From assembly GCA_002110485.1 (NCBI GenBank), contig MOWL01000001.1, forward strand, positions 620,001 through 684,000: a stretch of 64,000 nucleotides of DNA. Direction: 5' to 3'. Under the pieces are notes generated by a model, which ran no database searches, was not told the origin of the DNA, and worked only from the letters and a program-made list of their open reading frames with translations. The DNA comes from Emergomyces orientalis. Taxonomy: Eukaryota > Ascomycota > Eurotiomycetes > Onygenales > Ajellomycetaceae. Positions 24,433-36,123 of this stretch are shown in pieces; the stretch's first letter is position 1, and each line of letters opens with the position of its first letter. The translations under genes were made by a program, and so were the position numbers.

Positions 24433-25134
24433 ATGGCAAAGGCAAAGGCCCCAAAGGGGTCTGGGAGAATAGGTCAGAACCATATTCGTGCACGCATTGC
24501 ATTTTTATACAAAGCTTCGACTTACCTCCACTCCGCTTCCGTGTCAAAATCCTATCCAAAGCGAATGCCCAACAGGCGCACTCAGGCTCAGAACCATAGC
24601 TCTCATACCCATATACAGGGACAGGACAAAGAGCCAGTTTCGCATTCGCTGTTTAATACCACCGTTGCCAACGACAACAAAATTTTGGCTATTGATGCCA
24701 CAGTCGGCCACCCAGACCTCAAATGCACTGGAGAATCAAAAGAGACACAAGCCACGCAGCGTGTTCCAGTCTCAAAGCTCTCACGCCAACTAGCTTCTCA
24801 GATGCGCGGGGTATCACTCAAGTCGCAGCTGCGATTACCCCGTGACATCAAGCGATCAATCTGCAAACGCTGCGACTCGCTGCTGATCCCCAACTCGACC
24901 TGTGTGGAAATGGTGGAGAATGCCAGCCGTGGCGGGTCGAAGAAGAAGCCGTGGGCTGACGTTCGTGTGGTTCGCTGCAATAGCTGCGGCTGTATAAAGC
25001 GGTACCCACAGACTGAGAAGCGGAGCTTGAAGCTTGCAGAGCGCAAGAGGTGGCCGAAAGAGGCGGAGGATGGTCAAATTGTGGTGACGCAACCGTCTAC
25101 GACGGTGCTCTCTGCTGTTAATGTTGCCCGTTGA
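24433..25134 (+). CDS. RPR2: RNase P/MRP protein subunit, Rpr2/Rpp21 type
   Basis: A single-exon frame of 233 residues from the ATG at 24433 (MAKAKAPKGSG). The frame extends upstream without a better ATG. The N-terminal helix HIRARIAFLYKASTYL is the conserved start of Rpr2/Rpp21/Snm1 proteins. A Ser/Thr-rich insert of about 75 residues follows, then SRQLASQMRGVSLKSQLRL and the zinc ribbon: CKRCDSLL, an intervening basic Gly-rich loop, and CNSCGCIKRYP. The four cysteines CxxC...CxxC bind zinc in the family. Rpp21/Rpr2 is a protein subunit of nuclear RNase P, which removes 5' leaders from tRNA precursors; Snm1 of RNase MRP is a relative, so that assignment cannot be fully excluded. Divergent from SUB2. 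Confidence 0.8.
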   Translation: MAKAKAPKGSGRIGQNHIRARIAFLYKASTYLHSASVSKSYPKRMPNRRTQAQNHSSHTHIQGQDKEPVSHSLFNTTVANDNKILAIDATVGHPDLKCTGESKETQATQRVPVSKLSRQLASQMRGVSLKSQLRLPRDIKRSICKRCDSLLIPNSTCVEMVENASRGGSKKKPWADVRVVRCNSCGCIKRYPQTEKRSLKLAERKRWPKEAEDGQIVVTQPSTTVLSAVNVAR

Positions 25135-27573
25135 ATTTTGCCTACATATCGGGATGACATATTTAGCTCCAAATTATTACTTTATTCTCCCCTTTCAACA
25201 TGACGAGAGGCATAATATATATATGGAACCCCGACGGAACCTAAAATGTCCTACGAACCGCATCGACGTCGAATCGCGCCCCAGTAGAAGGATTGAGCCG
25301 ATGGGCTGGAGAAGCTAAAACCTGGGTCAATGTGACTGAGCTTCGCACCCATTACATCCTCCGGTCAATTAGGAATATTCGGGGAATATTTGATCCAATC
25401 AAACCAGTTCAACTTATGTCCAGATCCCGTAAGGGCTACCCACTGCTGAATGGCACAGGAAACGCGTGCGATGGGCCCTGCGCCCACCATCAGACCTGGG
25501 AACAATCTCCCGATTATAAGCCAAACCTTATGCTGGGTGCTATTCTGCGCGTTCCACTACGAGATATAGAAGCAGGGAATTAGGACAACGCATTGCGGGA
25601 ACACGCTTGATCGTGGGAATTCATTGACGGTCTCCGGCAACATGGTTTGGCCTGTGTATTCTAGAAAAGCGCAAGCTTTTAATAAGAGAAAAAGGGAGGT
25701 ACGCGGCGAGAGGAGGTTTTCTGGGAGTGGGGAAACAGGAAACAGGAAACTGAGAGCAGTCTAATTTCTCTTAGCAATTTCTTTTCGCAATTATCATGGG
25801 TAACCTACCCATAAATTCATGTAGCGATGATATATTTAATACTATGTGCTAAGTACTGATGAACGGGCCTGAATATCAGGGGCGGGTGGAGCGAGAAACA
25901 GAGGAGACAGAGTAGAGGGAGATAGATTTTTTTTAACTCATCAAACAACACAAATAGTCAGATACATTCGTGACATTTTCTCCTAGGTCACTGTGTTTGC
26001 GTTGTATTGCCTGGGTATGGCTCTCAAGTACTTATGTAAACAGAGGACAAAGGGAGAGAGACCTCCTGGCCCCCGTTTACTATGTTTTTGTAGATTCTTA
26101 GTTTTGGATGGCCTGGGTTGATATTGGGACGGCATGGCTAGTAACGTACCAATATGGGCAATAACTGTCCATGCGGTGAGCTAGTTCCTCCATTAAGGTT
26201 CGAAAGAAGAAAAAAGGGTGTGGAAGGAAAAACGCGAAGCGAAGAATGGAGGGTATACTGAAACGAGTAGCTATAGGTAATAACACATAAAAAAAATCTC
26301 CAGCTTACAAGGTACCTCTGAATCTAAGTAGGGCGAGAGGATAGAAGGCAACAGAAGGGGAAAACAAGGGCCAGAAAAAAAGGGTATATGCGTACTCGAT
26401 AAAAGGGGGCTGAAGGGGCGAATAAATAGTCTGGATATTGAAACAAAAACTTGAAACTGGCTGCTCTGGAAATTGAGACATCAAAATAAGGTAACAATGG
26501 TATCGCTTCAAAGGCTAGATAGACGTAGAAGGAAACGAAGAAGAAAGGGAAATAATACATACAAACATATATCAATATAATATAATGGGACGTAAGGGGT
26601 ACAGAAGCGTGGGTAGTTAGTAGTTAATTAACATAAGAGCCAGAGAAGGCTTTAACATTAGAAGAGAGAGAGAGCAATACGTGCAACAGGTCATAAAATC
26701 CAACATCTGCTGACGAAGCGGGATTAAGAAGGGTAGAGAGAACGGAGAAAATAATAAGGGAAACTGGGAGAGGCAGAAAACTGCATCAGATCAGGTCAGT
26801 CAGTCATCTTTTTCGTTTCTTCCGCCTGCCCACTTGCCACCATCCTTCCTCTCCAATATTTACCTAGGTAGGTACCCAAAAAGCACGCATCAATCAGAAA
26901 AGTTTCGGCCGTGAGGCATGTAACCATTCTTAGAAAATTTTGTAACCAAGACAGAAAATAAATAGGAAATAGGAAATAGAAAATAGAAAAGAAAGAAAAG
27001 GTATATAGGTTTAATTAAGTTCCCTCCTTTCCCAATCTAACAAACATCGTGGAAGTAGATTTATGGGTTTTTTCTGAGGATAGGAGGAGTAACAATTCTT
27101 TCCATACGGACTCGGAGCGGGTGATACACCCTACATCAATATGGTGCTTTTAATTCCCGTACTGATGTCCGCGCATTGCAGGCGGCATATAGGAAAGATT
27201 ACGGTCCGCGAGGACTGATATCGGTGATATCTGTATACCCGATAATTTGTTCTTTCTTTTTTAAGCTGAACATGTAAGAGGGTTTTCTTTTGTTTTTCAA
27301 AGTAGCGGTAGCAGCATTAGCATTCGCGTCAGAGAGCAGGACCATCCAGCAGTCGAGGTGACGAGGGGGAGTCGCGGTTTTCGTAACGGGGAAATATCGC
27401 AACATATAAACCGGAAAGGAAAATTGGAAAGCGTTCTCTCGTGGCATCGTAAAAGCGGGCTCCTTCCGTTTCACTGAGCCTTCATTATGGGATTAATCTT
27501 CATACTTTCCCCACCACGTGAAAACCAATAGAAACGGGTAGGTAACAGAAACAAGGGCGAAGAGGGTGTCATA
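25135..27573. other. Intergenic spacer between convergent genes
   Basis: This 2.4-kb stretch lies between the 3' ends of the RPR2-type gene and the CNL1-like gene. It is purine-rich on the plus strand (about 25.7-27.0 kb). A quasi-palindromic ACCTAGGTAGGT lies at 26862-26873 and one CACGTG at 27515-27520. No frame looks like a real protein. Confidence 0.5.
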
Positions 27574-28260
27574 TCAGCGTCTTCTGCGCGCGGCCTGGTC
27601 CAACCGGTGGTCTAGACTCTCCACTCTAGATTTGTATTGCTTGACAATGTCCCTGATGCGCCGGATTTTGTCGAATTCGGTTTCCAATTCATCGATATTC
27701 TCTAATATTTGGCGCATTCGTGCGATTTCAACATCTGCATTTGCAACGACATTACCCGCTTGGTCGTAGGTATTTCGGATTGAGAGTTCGGATTGTTCAT
27801 TCAACTTAGGTGATGTCAATATTAGCGCCAGCCTTTAAGAGTTCAAAAGATATACAAATAATATATCAGGAAACGACATGTGAATTTATTGAGATTTTAA
27901 AAAAGCTCAAAGTAACAGAAGAAATATATAGAATCCGGATACAAATCGTAATAACTAATCCGGAGGGGTACCTACATAGTCAATTCTCCGCCTTATATCC
28001 CTCAACAGATTCTCGAGTTGATAATAGAGCGCCTGCAAGCTATCCGGGTCGAGCAGCAGTCTACCATGGCTGCTGGCAGCGCTGGCGGCACTGGTAGCTC
28101 GCGAGCTCGAATTGCTATTCCTCCCCATGCCTCTCCCCCGGGACACAAGGCTGCCAGCGCGGCTACCCTGGAGGGCGATCTGCTGCTGGTGCACAGCCAT
28201 CTGCATCTCGGCGGAGGTGAGGCCGAACCGGGCATCAGGAATGGACGTTGACGCGGACAT
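27574..28260 (-). CDS. CNL1: BLOC-1 subunit CNL1-like coiled-coil protein
   Basis: Two exons: 28260-27976 (95 codons) and 27804-27574. The 171-nt intron has a GTAGGT donor and CCTAAG acceptor. The product is 171 residues. Residues 1-75 are low complexity with many Ser, Arg and Ala. The rest is helical: LQALYYQLENLLRDIRRRI before the junction, then LNEQSELSIRNTYDQAG, ADVEIARMRQILENIDELE and FDKIRRIRDIVKQYKSRV. The order and spacing of these helices resemble yeast Cnl1 (YDYLLYKIRDYV, then NIAKFKELLEKCDTLE and ITDTFKERI), a subunit of the endosomal BLOC-1 complex related to vertebrate Cappuccino. The match is by pattern from memory, and coiled coils are easily confused, so another BLOC-type subunit is possible. 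Confidence 0.62.
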
Positions 28261-30344
28261 CTGGTATTTGGCTGGTGTGTGCGCAAAGACATGCTCTTAA
28301 AACAGAAAGTCGTCGGACGCACGGGAGGAGATGGGGCGGGCGGGTTGGCGGTAGTTCATGTTGAAGAACAATGCGAATGAATGGACTTTTTGACGGGGAA
28401 CACGGAAGAGGCGAAGAGAAAGCGAGTCCTGTTGTATTATAGATCTCCTCGATTCTCTCAGACAGGCGTTATTCCGCACTAAGGATCAATAGTAGCATAT
28501 GGCTAGGTCGGAGAAGGAGGTCGCAGAGCGGGTAACTTGCGGATGACGAACAGGATTGCAGCCACTGCGGGTTTTAGCTCGGTGGAGGCTGAAGAAGTGG
28601 CGACGACAGAGGAGGAGGGATATGAGAAGGGGGAGGAAAAGGAGAGAATGAACAAACAGGTTGGCGAAGAGTGTAGAGATATTGATGAGGGAAATGAGGA
28701 GGAGGAGGATAAGGTGGATAAAGATGAAGATGAGGATGAAGATGAGGTTCGGGATTGGGGGCAGTTGGAGTTGAGCTGGTGACCTCCAAATATTATAAAC
28801 AGGGGAAGAAACACAACAACGACGACACCTACGCCAGATATCTATCTATCCATGTATCTATTACTGATATTGATTTAGTATATAATATCTGCTCTTATAT
28901 AAAGAAGAAAACATGATGGGCCTATTCCTATCACAACCAACGTTTAACCCGCTCAGAAATTCGATCCATTCATCCAACGAAAAGGCGAGGGAGAAAAAAA
29001 AAAAAAAAAAAAAAAGAAAAAAGAAAAGTTGCTTATAAGCCGTTCCCATCCCAGCGAACTGCTCAGCCAAAGAAAATTATCCCATAAACAAAATGGTCAA
29101 ATGCCCATCAGGATTGGATGGGGGGTTATAAAAAGGAATATATCTCTTCCGACTTTTATTCCCAGAGGAAAAGAGGGGCACAGCAGAGCATCAAGGAAAT
29201 GCTAAAGCTATGTATGTTAATGAGATAGATGAACAAATCCCTTTCCTGCGCCTAATTAGATATCCATAAGAGTAACAGGACATCACAATCAATAATAATC
29301 AATCCCTTCTCCAGCTCTGTTATCACCTGTCAATTGGCATCCACACATCGCATAACCTAGTAGTGATCGATAGCCCACATCGCGTAGCAAGTTGAATTGG
29401 ATATGGCTCACATCTCCCGCAAATCCTCGTCCCTATCACGGTCTAGCCTGCTGCCAATTGCAAGTCACACGCGCATGCTGGTCGCCCTTCCAAGGATTTT
29501 TGCCATTTTTACCGTCACCGTTCACTGTCGCCGTCGCCGGGAACAGACGGCGTCCAGGCCTCATTAATAAAACGTCCTTGTCCATCTGACAGGTTTCGCT
29601 GAGCCATTGGTGCTCCATTCTCGAAAATCCTGTCCCTGGGTCGTAAAACATCAGGAATCCGAGACAAGGGGAGAAATGTAAGAGTTGATCCGATGGGCTG
29701 CAATAGGAGTGATCAACTAGTGGTTACGGCATTTCCCCCTCTCGCTCCCCTTGCCATCCTCTGCGCATTGGTGGCATGGCGCTGCAGTGTGCATCGTAGG
29801 GCTTCGGCTGCCCAACCTGTGAGGCTCGGGCGGGAGAGTCCTTCAGAGCGCATTCGATTGGCCCTGGAACCGTTTGTTCCCCAGGAAAAAGAATTTAACT
29901 GCTTGTTTCCCAGTCTGTAGCTGGCCTGGAGCTGCTCGTTTATGCACAGCGTGCATAATGGGGTTCAATTTTTGTCCTCTGCAGTTCGTAGTTGGGCTGG
30001 CCGTTAACCAGCTGCAAGCTCCCCCAAGCTACTCCCCGCTGTTTGGGTGCTGGGAACAGTTTTAACCTCGACCCGCAGAAAAAACGCCAGCCAAACAAAC
30101 CACCTTCGCCGCCTCAGCTTCACCCAGAGCTTTTCCCAACCCAACTCCCAGCTCCAACCCAGCCCACTACTGCAGCGCTCTTCTCCCCAGTCACCACGGC
30201 CAGGACAACAATAACAGGCTTTTGGTAATACCTTTTTACAAGGCTTATTTTTTGGTCGTTTTCTTATTTTCTTATTCTAGTTTCTCTCCACTCTCCACTC
30301 TCGCCCTTGCGATTCGATTTCACCTTCTGTCTAGTCCGTCCTCG
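28261..30344. other. Divergent spacer with low-complexity tracts
   Basis: About 2.1 kb between the CNL1-like start and the Wbp11-type start. It holds a GA/GAT-rich tract at 28600-28745, whose apparent acidic reading frame is low complexity rather than protein, and a run of 22 A at 28994-29015. The 29.4-30.3 kb part may be a long 5' leader of the next gene. Confidence 0.5.
28994..29015 (+). repeat. A22 homopolymer
   Basis: Twenty-two consecutive A in the divergent spacer. Confidence 0.88.
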
Positions 30345-31316
30345 ATGGCAAAGGACAAGGAACGCTCCGTCAACCCCGCGCAGGCCCAACGGCGGTTGGA
30401 GAAGGCAAAAGCCCTCAAAAAGGGCAAAGCTGAGATCCAAGCTCGCCGGAATGAGAAGCTCGCGCGTCGCAACCCAGACCGGCTCCAGCGCCAAATCGAC
30501 GATCTCAAGGCCCTCGAGAAATCGGGGCAGCCATTGAAACCGTCCGAGAAGCAACACCTTGAAGAGCTCGAGAGGGACCTCCGCGCCGTCAAGAAGGCCA
30601 GAGAAGCGCTTGGTGACAAGGCCCCGACATTTGGTGGGGGCGAAGCCAGACAGGGGACTCATCCTCCTTCTGATCGAGGAGGCCGTGGTGGTGGCCGTGG
30701 TGGGGTTCTGGGGAAGAGAAGGAGGGATGGCCAGGATAACAGCCGGTGGCGGCGGCATGATGATGATAGCCATGACAGTAGTGACACGGACGAGAGCGTT
30801 CGACGGATCCCCATGCCAAAAGATACCCCCCCACCCATCCCACGCCAGCATCATGCACCTCGCCGCGCAACCAATGCAAATATGGAACCCCTTGGCGAAG
30901 GTAGAGGGCGAGGAGGGATGCAGGCTAACGTTGCTGGTGCTGCTACTACCGCTACAACTACTGTTCCTCCTACTACTGCACAACCTAAACCTGAAGCGAA
31001 AACAGTGTACGAAGCGGCTCCGGCCATCAAGGACCTGCGGAAGGAAGCTGTACGCAAATTCGTCCCGACGGCCGTGCGGATAAAACAAGAGGCCGTCAAG
31101 GGCCAACCCGGCAGGCTAGTGGAGCCTGAGGAAATGGATCGACTTGAGAGAGAGGGCTATCTACCAGGTGCTGCCCAAACGGGTCAGCCTGCATCGTCTG
31201 TCGAAGCTAGAGCTGGACCTGGCTCTCCCACATTGACTGCTACGCCCCCCACAGAGCTTGATATTTCGAAGACGAGAACTGTGCAGATAGAAGACGTTGA
31301 GGATGAAGATATCTAG
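30345..31316 (+). CDS. Wbp11-domain (WW-binding, splicing-associated) protein
   Basis: A single-exon frame of 323 residues from the ATG at 30345 (MAKDKERSVNPAQAQRR). The frame extends 41 codons upstream, but that part is hydrophobic and leader-like, whereas NPAQAQRRLEKAKALKKGKAE is the start expected of Wbp11 domains. Residues 1-90 form a basic helical region (RRNPDRLQRQIDDLKALE, EKQHLEELERDLRAVKKARE). Then comes an RGG-like stretch (about 107-122, DRGGRGGGRGGVLGKRRR), a Pro-rich patch (MPKDTPPPIPRQ) and a Thr/Ala-rich linker. Next is a conserved-looking block (AIKDLRKEAVRKFVPTAVRIK), and the tail is acidic (IEDVEDEDI). Wbp11/NpwBP in animals is a nuclear splicing factor binding WW and PQBP1 proteins. 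A role in pre-mRNA splicing here is by family. Confidence 0.72.
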   Translation: MAKDKERSVNPAQAQRRLEKAKALKKGKAEIQARRNEKLARRNPDRLQRQIDDLKALEKSGQPLKPSEKQHLEELERDLRAVKKAREALGDKAPTFGGGEARQGTHPPSDRGGRGGGRGGVLGKRRRDGQDNSRWRRHDDDSHDSSDTDESVRRIPMPKDTPPPIPRQHHAPRRATNANMEPLGEGRGRGGMQANVAGAATTATTTVPPTTAQPKPEAKTVYEAAPAIKDLRKEAVRKFVPTAVRIKQEAVKGQPGRLVEPEEMDRLEREGYLPGAAQTGQPASSVEARAGPGSPTLTATPPTELDISKTRTVQIEDVEDEDI

Positions 31317-33786
31317 CTAAGCATTCTGCTTAATGCCTGTGCTTTTCTTTTCTTTTCTTTTCTTTTCTTCCCTTATTTCTTGTTTCCTCTTATCGGGTCC
31401 TGGTGCTGTCGGTTATGCACAAATTACCCTACGGGTTTCTGGCGTCACATACGGGAGGTATTTTAGGATTTTGGTATACACAAAAAAGGAAGGGAGTTAT
31501 TCACGGAGCGATTTCTCCTTTTCACGGGCGTATCATTAATTGACGGGGAAATTGATTGTCGGACACCTATTTATTGCAGAGATACTGATTGCAATCAAAT
31601 ACAATTACAAATGGCTACACAACCCCAAACCCGAGTTCCTCAACCACATCAATCCTATCTCTACTTATACATGTTATCTCGATCGAAATCATTCTTCTCT
31701 CTCCTTCCCATCTCCATCCTTCCCTCCCTCCCCTCATCCCTGCTAACCCACCTCTCGCGCTGCAACCAACAGCTCCTCCCCTCCCCTCTACGACAATTCC
31801 AGGTACACATAGCCACAGCAACCGTACGCAAGGGGAAAAGGGATACGACAGCGTTGCCCAACTAGAAGCGTGCAGGGCGACTGGCCTGCTTCGGATATGC
31901 ATTCGGATTGTGGACGAGACAGGCGCTGGGTATTAGATCGGTGACTGACAAGGTGATTAAGGGAGTGGTTGAACTTAGTTGGGAACTGCTGACAAGATTT
32001 GTCTTAGGGTGGGGATTGGATGGGGCTTATATAGGATGTCCTATATTTACATTGTTTTTAACGAAACATAGCATCATTTTTATTTTATTTTGAAAAAGGG
32101 TTGGATGGACCCTCGTGGTCCTACTCTGGACACGGGCGTCCATGGATTTGAGAATGCATTACATGGTATTATGTACAGTACTATTACTACTTGACTGTGA
32201 AATGTCATGATTTTAATTTATAAATCGCGTGTGTGAAGTTAGCTGCATCCCAATCCCAGTATCTCATTGGCGCTACAACGTTTGTGATGTCAATAGGTAC
32301 TAGGAATATACCTCGAGTGTATTTGAGGTAGAACCATCCGAAGTTTTTTGCATGGAGGACGAGATCCTGTACAATGTTGAAGGCAAAACTCTCTTCATTG
32401 GCGGGGTTTTGTATAGGGTTAATTAGGAGGTTATAAGCCAGTGATGTAAGTTATTATCACAATGTTTGCATGGCTTAATACGGACGGGCATATCCTGACT
32501 CTTTGGAGGGGAATGAAAAACATTGAACAACACTTAAGATCAGTCAAGTAAATATTACAATAACAATCTCGCACAAAAAAATAAAGAAAATAAAGAAACT
32601 CAAGAGTAACTTGCATAATTTTACAATATACTGGAATCGTCCATTTATCTATAAAACCTGCCCACTGCTGTCTTAGTCTGACTGATTTGCAATCGAACTC
32701 CCCAACTTCCCTATCCCATACCACATACTATATATAACTTGACACGGGAATTGGTTTCGTCAAATAGCGCTAAGTAATATTAAAGTGAGATAGAAAAAAG
32801 ATGTACGCAAAAAGGAGGGGAGGAGGGGAGGATAATAGCAAGCCATTAGTTCAGGACGATGGACAATAGGTGGAAAAGGATATATTATTATTAAAATGGA
32901 AAAGTACAAGGGGGCCTGCACGTAGAAATTGGAGAAGGAACAAAACCTAGCCGCCGAAAGAAGGAGGAAAATTCATGTATTCAGGATAAGAGAAATGAAA
33001 ACGGATGAAAGGAAAGTGCATAGTTTATAACGGGCAGGATATCATGACTGTCTGGCAGATAGGAAAAAGAGAAAGAGAGAAAACGAAGACAGAGTCCTAT
33101 ACTATCAAAAGATATGGAACCCAAAAAGAAAAAATAAACAGCCTCGCCATGCCACGGATGTGCATCGTAAAATGAATAGGATGGGACGAACCAGGGGCCA
33201 TCAACACTGTTTCCAACGGCCTTGGGTACGAAAAGTGACGCCCTTTTTAAGTATCATTCGACGGCAACGGTAGTAAGGGGTAAAGGCCGTTTCGAGGGCC
33301 GGCCTATTCCAAGTAGCTTCCCCTGAACCTAGATAAGCGACCTAACAGCAGTGGCTAATTGAGAGGCACATCCAACGCCGTGGAAATGCAGCCATCTGAA
33401 AACTCCTTGCGCCGCCTTGGGAGAAAGAGTGTGAAAAAAAAAGAAGAAAAAAGGGAAAAAAGGGAAAAAAGGGGAAAAAGGGGAAAAAGGGGAAAAAGGG
33501 GAAAAAGGGGAAAAAAGGAGAAATCCAACCGGGAAACGCCAAAAGCCTGAAATAACGAAATATGTGGAAAGAATTTGTTGTCAAAGGAAATATGACAAGC
33601 GAAAAATTCGAAGGGTAGAGTGTGGGCGACGGGAGACGCCTTTCCAAACGCCATAACACACTGCTCCTGAATCTGACAAAAGTGGACTGGGCAACTTTTG
33701 CGCATAAATGTATCCCCGCACAGACACCAACCGTGGACTCAAAGATTATGGTGATGATACTCAAAGACAGAAATTAAGCCGAATTC
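31317..33786. other. Intergenic spacer between convergent genes
   Basis: This 2.5-kb stretch lies between the Wbp11-type stop and the nimA stop. A TTTTC tandem lies at about 31345-31369 and a GGGGAAAAA minisatellite near 33471. One start-like ATG at 31611 is discussed under rejected items. No confident gene. Confidence 0.5.
33471..33516 (+). repeat. GGGGAAAAA 9-bp minisatellite, five copies
   Basis: Five tandem GGGGAAAAA units (the last with one extra A), preceded by degenerate GGGAAAAAA units from 33452. It lies about 270 bp beyond the nimA stop codon. It produces artificial Phe/Pro or Lys/Arg repeats in unrelated frames. Confidence 0.92.
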
Positions 33787-36123
33787 TTATCGAAGGTTGC
33801 GAATCACCTTGGACCCCCTAGCCAAAAATGGACTGGGCATCTCGTCCCGCTCCGGATCCCAGGTTGCTGGGGGATCTCTTTCAGCTGCTCTCATGGCGCC
33901 AACAGCAATTGTGTTAGGGGAAAGTCCAGTCGTCGGAATTCTGGACTCCCCAGCATTCCGCTTAGTGTCTTCGACTGGCCTGCCGCCCGCTCTGGCTTGC
34001 GCAAGCTCGACAAGTGTCCGACCACCCATATTCCGCTGTAGAACGGCTTTGAACATCTCCTCACCTCCCGCGTTTCCTTTGAATGTGGGTGGTTTGGTCC
34101 CTGACCTGCGGGGAGAACCCCCTTCGCCAGCGAGATTTGCGGAGGATGGGATCTTGGTTAGACGACGGGGGGATTTTAATTTCGCATCAGAAGCCGCACG
34201 TCTAAGATCGTTGTGCGATGCTGCAGTGGTGAGGTGAGGCTGGCCTGAACCTTTAGAGGGGAACAGACTGGGTTGCGTGCTCAATTTCTGCATCATGGCA
34301 GTGGTATTTTGCCGGAGTAAAGGCCTTACAGGGGCCTTTATGGGGTCAGGCCTAACTCTTGGTCGCGTGGGCGAAGGTACATCGGGAATGTCATCTTCGT
34401 CATCTGAGTTGTACGCTAGGCATGGTTCCCATTTGGGATTTGACCTTGCACCCTCTGCAAATATATTTTTGGAGTGGCCATTTCCAGCAGTGCGGCGTGG
34501 GGAAAGGGACAACGAAGCAATGGACATTGGCGAGGGTTCAGCCATTTGTATATCATGAGGAGACTCGAATGTGGTTTTCGAGCGGCTGAATGGTGTTCGA
34601 CCAGCTTTTTTCAATGGTTTACTACTCTCAGATATTGGGGAGTCAAGTGATAGTTCACTGAGGTCCGTAGAGGATCGGAAGTCATCGTCTGCATTCCCCG
34701 TTCCAACGGACGACTGGTAAGAGTGTTCCGCAGATGAAGTAGTTTCAACTTCATCGATGGCCGGGGAGGCACTCTTTCTTTGCTTTTGAAGTTCTGAGGC
34801 AACTCTTTCTTGAACCTCCATATCAAACCGTTTCCGAAGCCTCTCGAGTTCCATTTGAACCTGTCGGTCAATCTCGAGCCTTGCCTTCACTTCCCACTCG
34901 CGGCGAACCTTGCTCTCGACCTCCATTTTCATAGCTGCTTTCTCCTTCTCGAGGCGTGCGTAGCTGAGTTCAAGCTCCTTCAGCCGCTGCGATACAGTTT
35001 CCTCTCGCTTACGCAATGAGATTCCCAAGTCAACGACTTCTTTTTCTTTTCGCATGAGGCGAATTACTGGCATGTTCAACAATGCCGCGGTGTCGGGCCG
35101 GTGATCTGGGTTGACTTTTAGGCAACTGGCAATCACACTCTTGAGCTCAGAAGAGTACATATCCGGTAGAGGCGCATATTTTCCCTCGCGAATTTTCTGG
35201 ATTAGTTGGATATGTGTCCGGGCGTTGAAGGGAGGCTCTTTCTGACAGAGTTCATACATGATACAGCCAACCGCCCAAATATCAGAGTGGAGCGTATACT
35301 TTTCGGCTGCACATATTTCTGGAGACATATAAAAGGGAGTTCCAACATAGGTTGAAGCGAAGTCGTGAGATCTCATTTGTTTCGACAGTCCAAAATCGCC
35401 CAACTTGACAGATTGATCCGCCCCAAGGAAAACTATCAAGTTTACTAGTTAGCGTGTAAATTCGAGCAACAAAGCGTTTATGCTTTCACATACTATTTTC
35501 AGGCTTCAGATCACGATGTAGAATCATCATCTGGGCTTGCTTTCCTTTTAGGCCAGAAGGCTTATTATTCGGTGGTGGCCCCAGCACATTTGATCCTGCA
35601 TCTGGTGGGTCCACACCATAGTGGCATCGATATAATGCAGTGACAAGCTGAGAAAATATACGCCAAACGAACTCTTCCTCCGCATATTTGCCGGACGCCT
35701 TCAAGTTCTTGATAACCATTCCAAGATCTCCGCCGCCACAGTACTCCATGTACAGGTAAAGATCCTGAGAAGCTTTCAGGTGCTCTCTGTGGTAATATGC
35801 GACAATATTGGGATGTCGAAGGGAACTGAGGATATTGAACTCTGTCGTAAGCTGCTCGCGCTCCTTCTGCGACATTTTGACGTAGTTGATTTCTTTGCGA
35901 CATAGGATCTAGCAATGTCTATTAGCTCCTTGAAGGAAAGGGATACTGCGACTCCTGTTTGTCATACATAGCCATCAGACTTCCGCCTAACTTTGCGAAT
36001 GACCCCAAATGAACCGCATCCTATAGAATATTAGCAATGTTTTTGTGAGAGAGGAAAAGGGGAATGGCTACCTATCCTTTCCAGCACATCATACTTGTCG
36101 ACTTCAGCCAGCGCAATCGCCAT
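33787..36123 (-). CDS. nimA: G2-specific serine/threonine kinase NIMA
   Basis: Four exons: 36123-36072, 36020-35968, 35908-35494 and 35432-33787, joining to 721 codons plus stop (Aspergillus nidulans NimA is about 699). All three introns are 51-61 nt with GT/AG ends. The protein opens MAIALAEVDKYDVLE, with the glycine loop IGCGSFGVI, catalytic Lys40 in CRKEINY, LYLYMEYCGGGDLG, the catalytic loop ILHRDLKPEN, KLGDFGLS and the activation loop FASTYVGTPFYMSPE. A coiled coil follows (KELELSYARLEKEKAAMKME, then REWEVKARLEIDRQVQMELE), then a long Ser/Pro-rich tail with TPFSRSKTTFESP and MAEPSPMSIASLSLSPRR. It ends DPERDEMPSPFLARG. NIMA drives entry into mitosis with CDK1 and is destroyed at mitotic exit; the regulatory tail probably carries its degradation signals. 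Divergent from the ankyrin/BTB gene. Confidence 0.96.

Noticed and set aside
25293..25583. 96-codon plus-strand frame after the RPR2-type gene
   Set aside because: No domain and no conserved-looking segments; lies in the 3' spacer.
28503..28814. Ser/Pro or Glu/Asp-rich frames on both strands
   Set aside because: Direct consequence of a GA/GAT low-complexity tract; both strands are open for the same reason.
31611..31865. ATG in good context opening MATQPQTRVPQPHQSYLYLY, reminiscent of LYR-motif mitochondrial proteins
   Set aside because: After about 20 residues the frame turns into low-complexity Ser/Pro/Leu, and no convincing donor site restores an LYR helix. A real short first exon is possible but not supportable.
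33349..33764. Minus-strand Phe/Pro-repeat frames and a plus-strand Lys/Arg-repeat frame
   Set aside because: Generated by the GGGGAAAAA minisatellite, not a gene.
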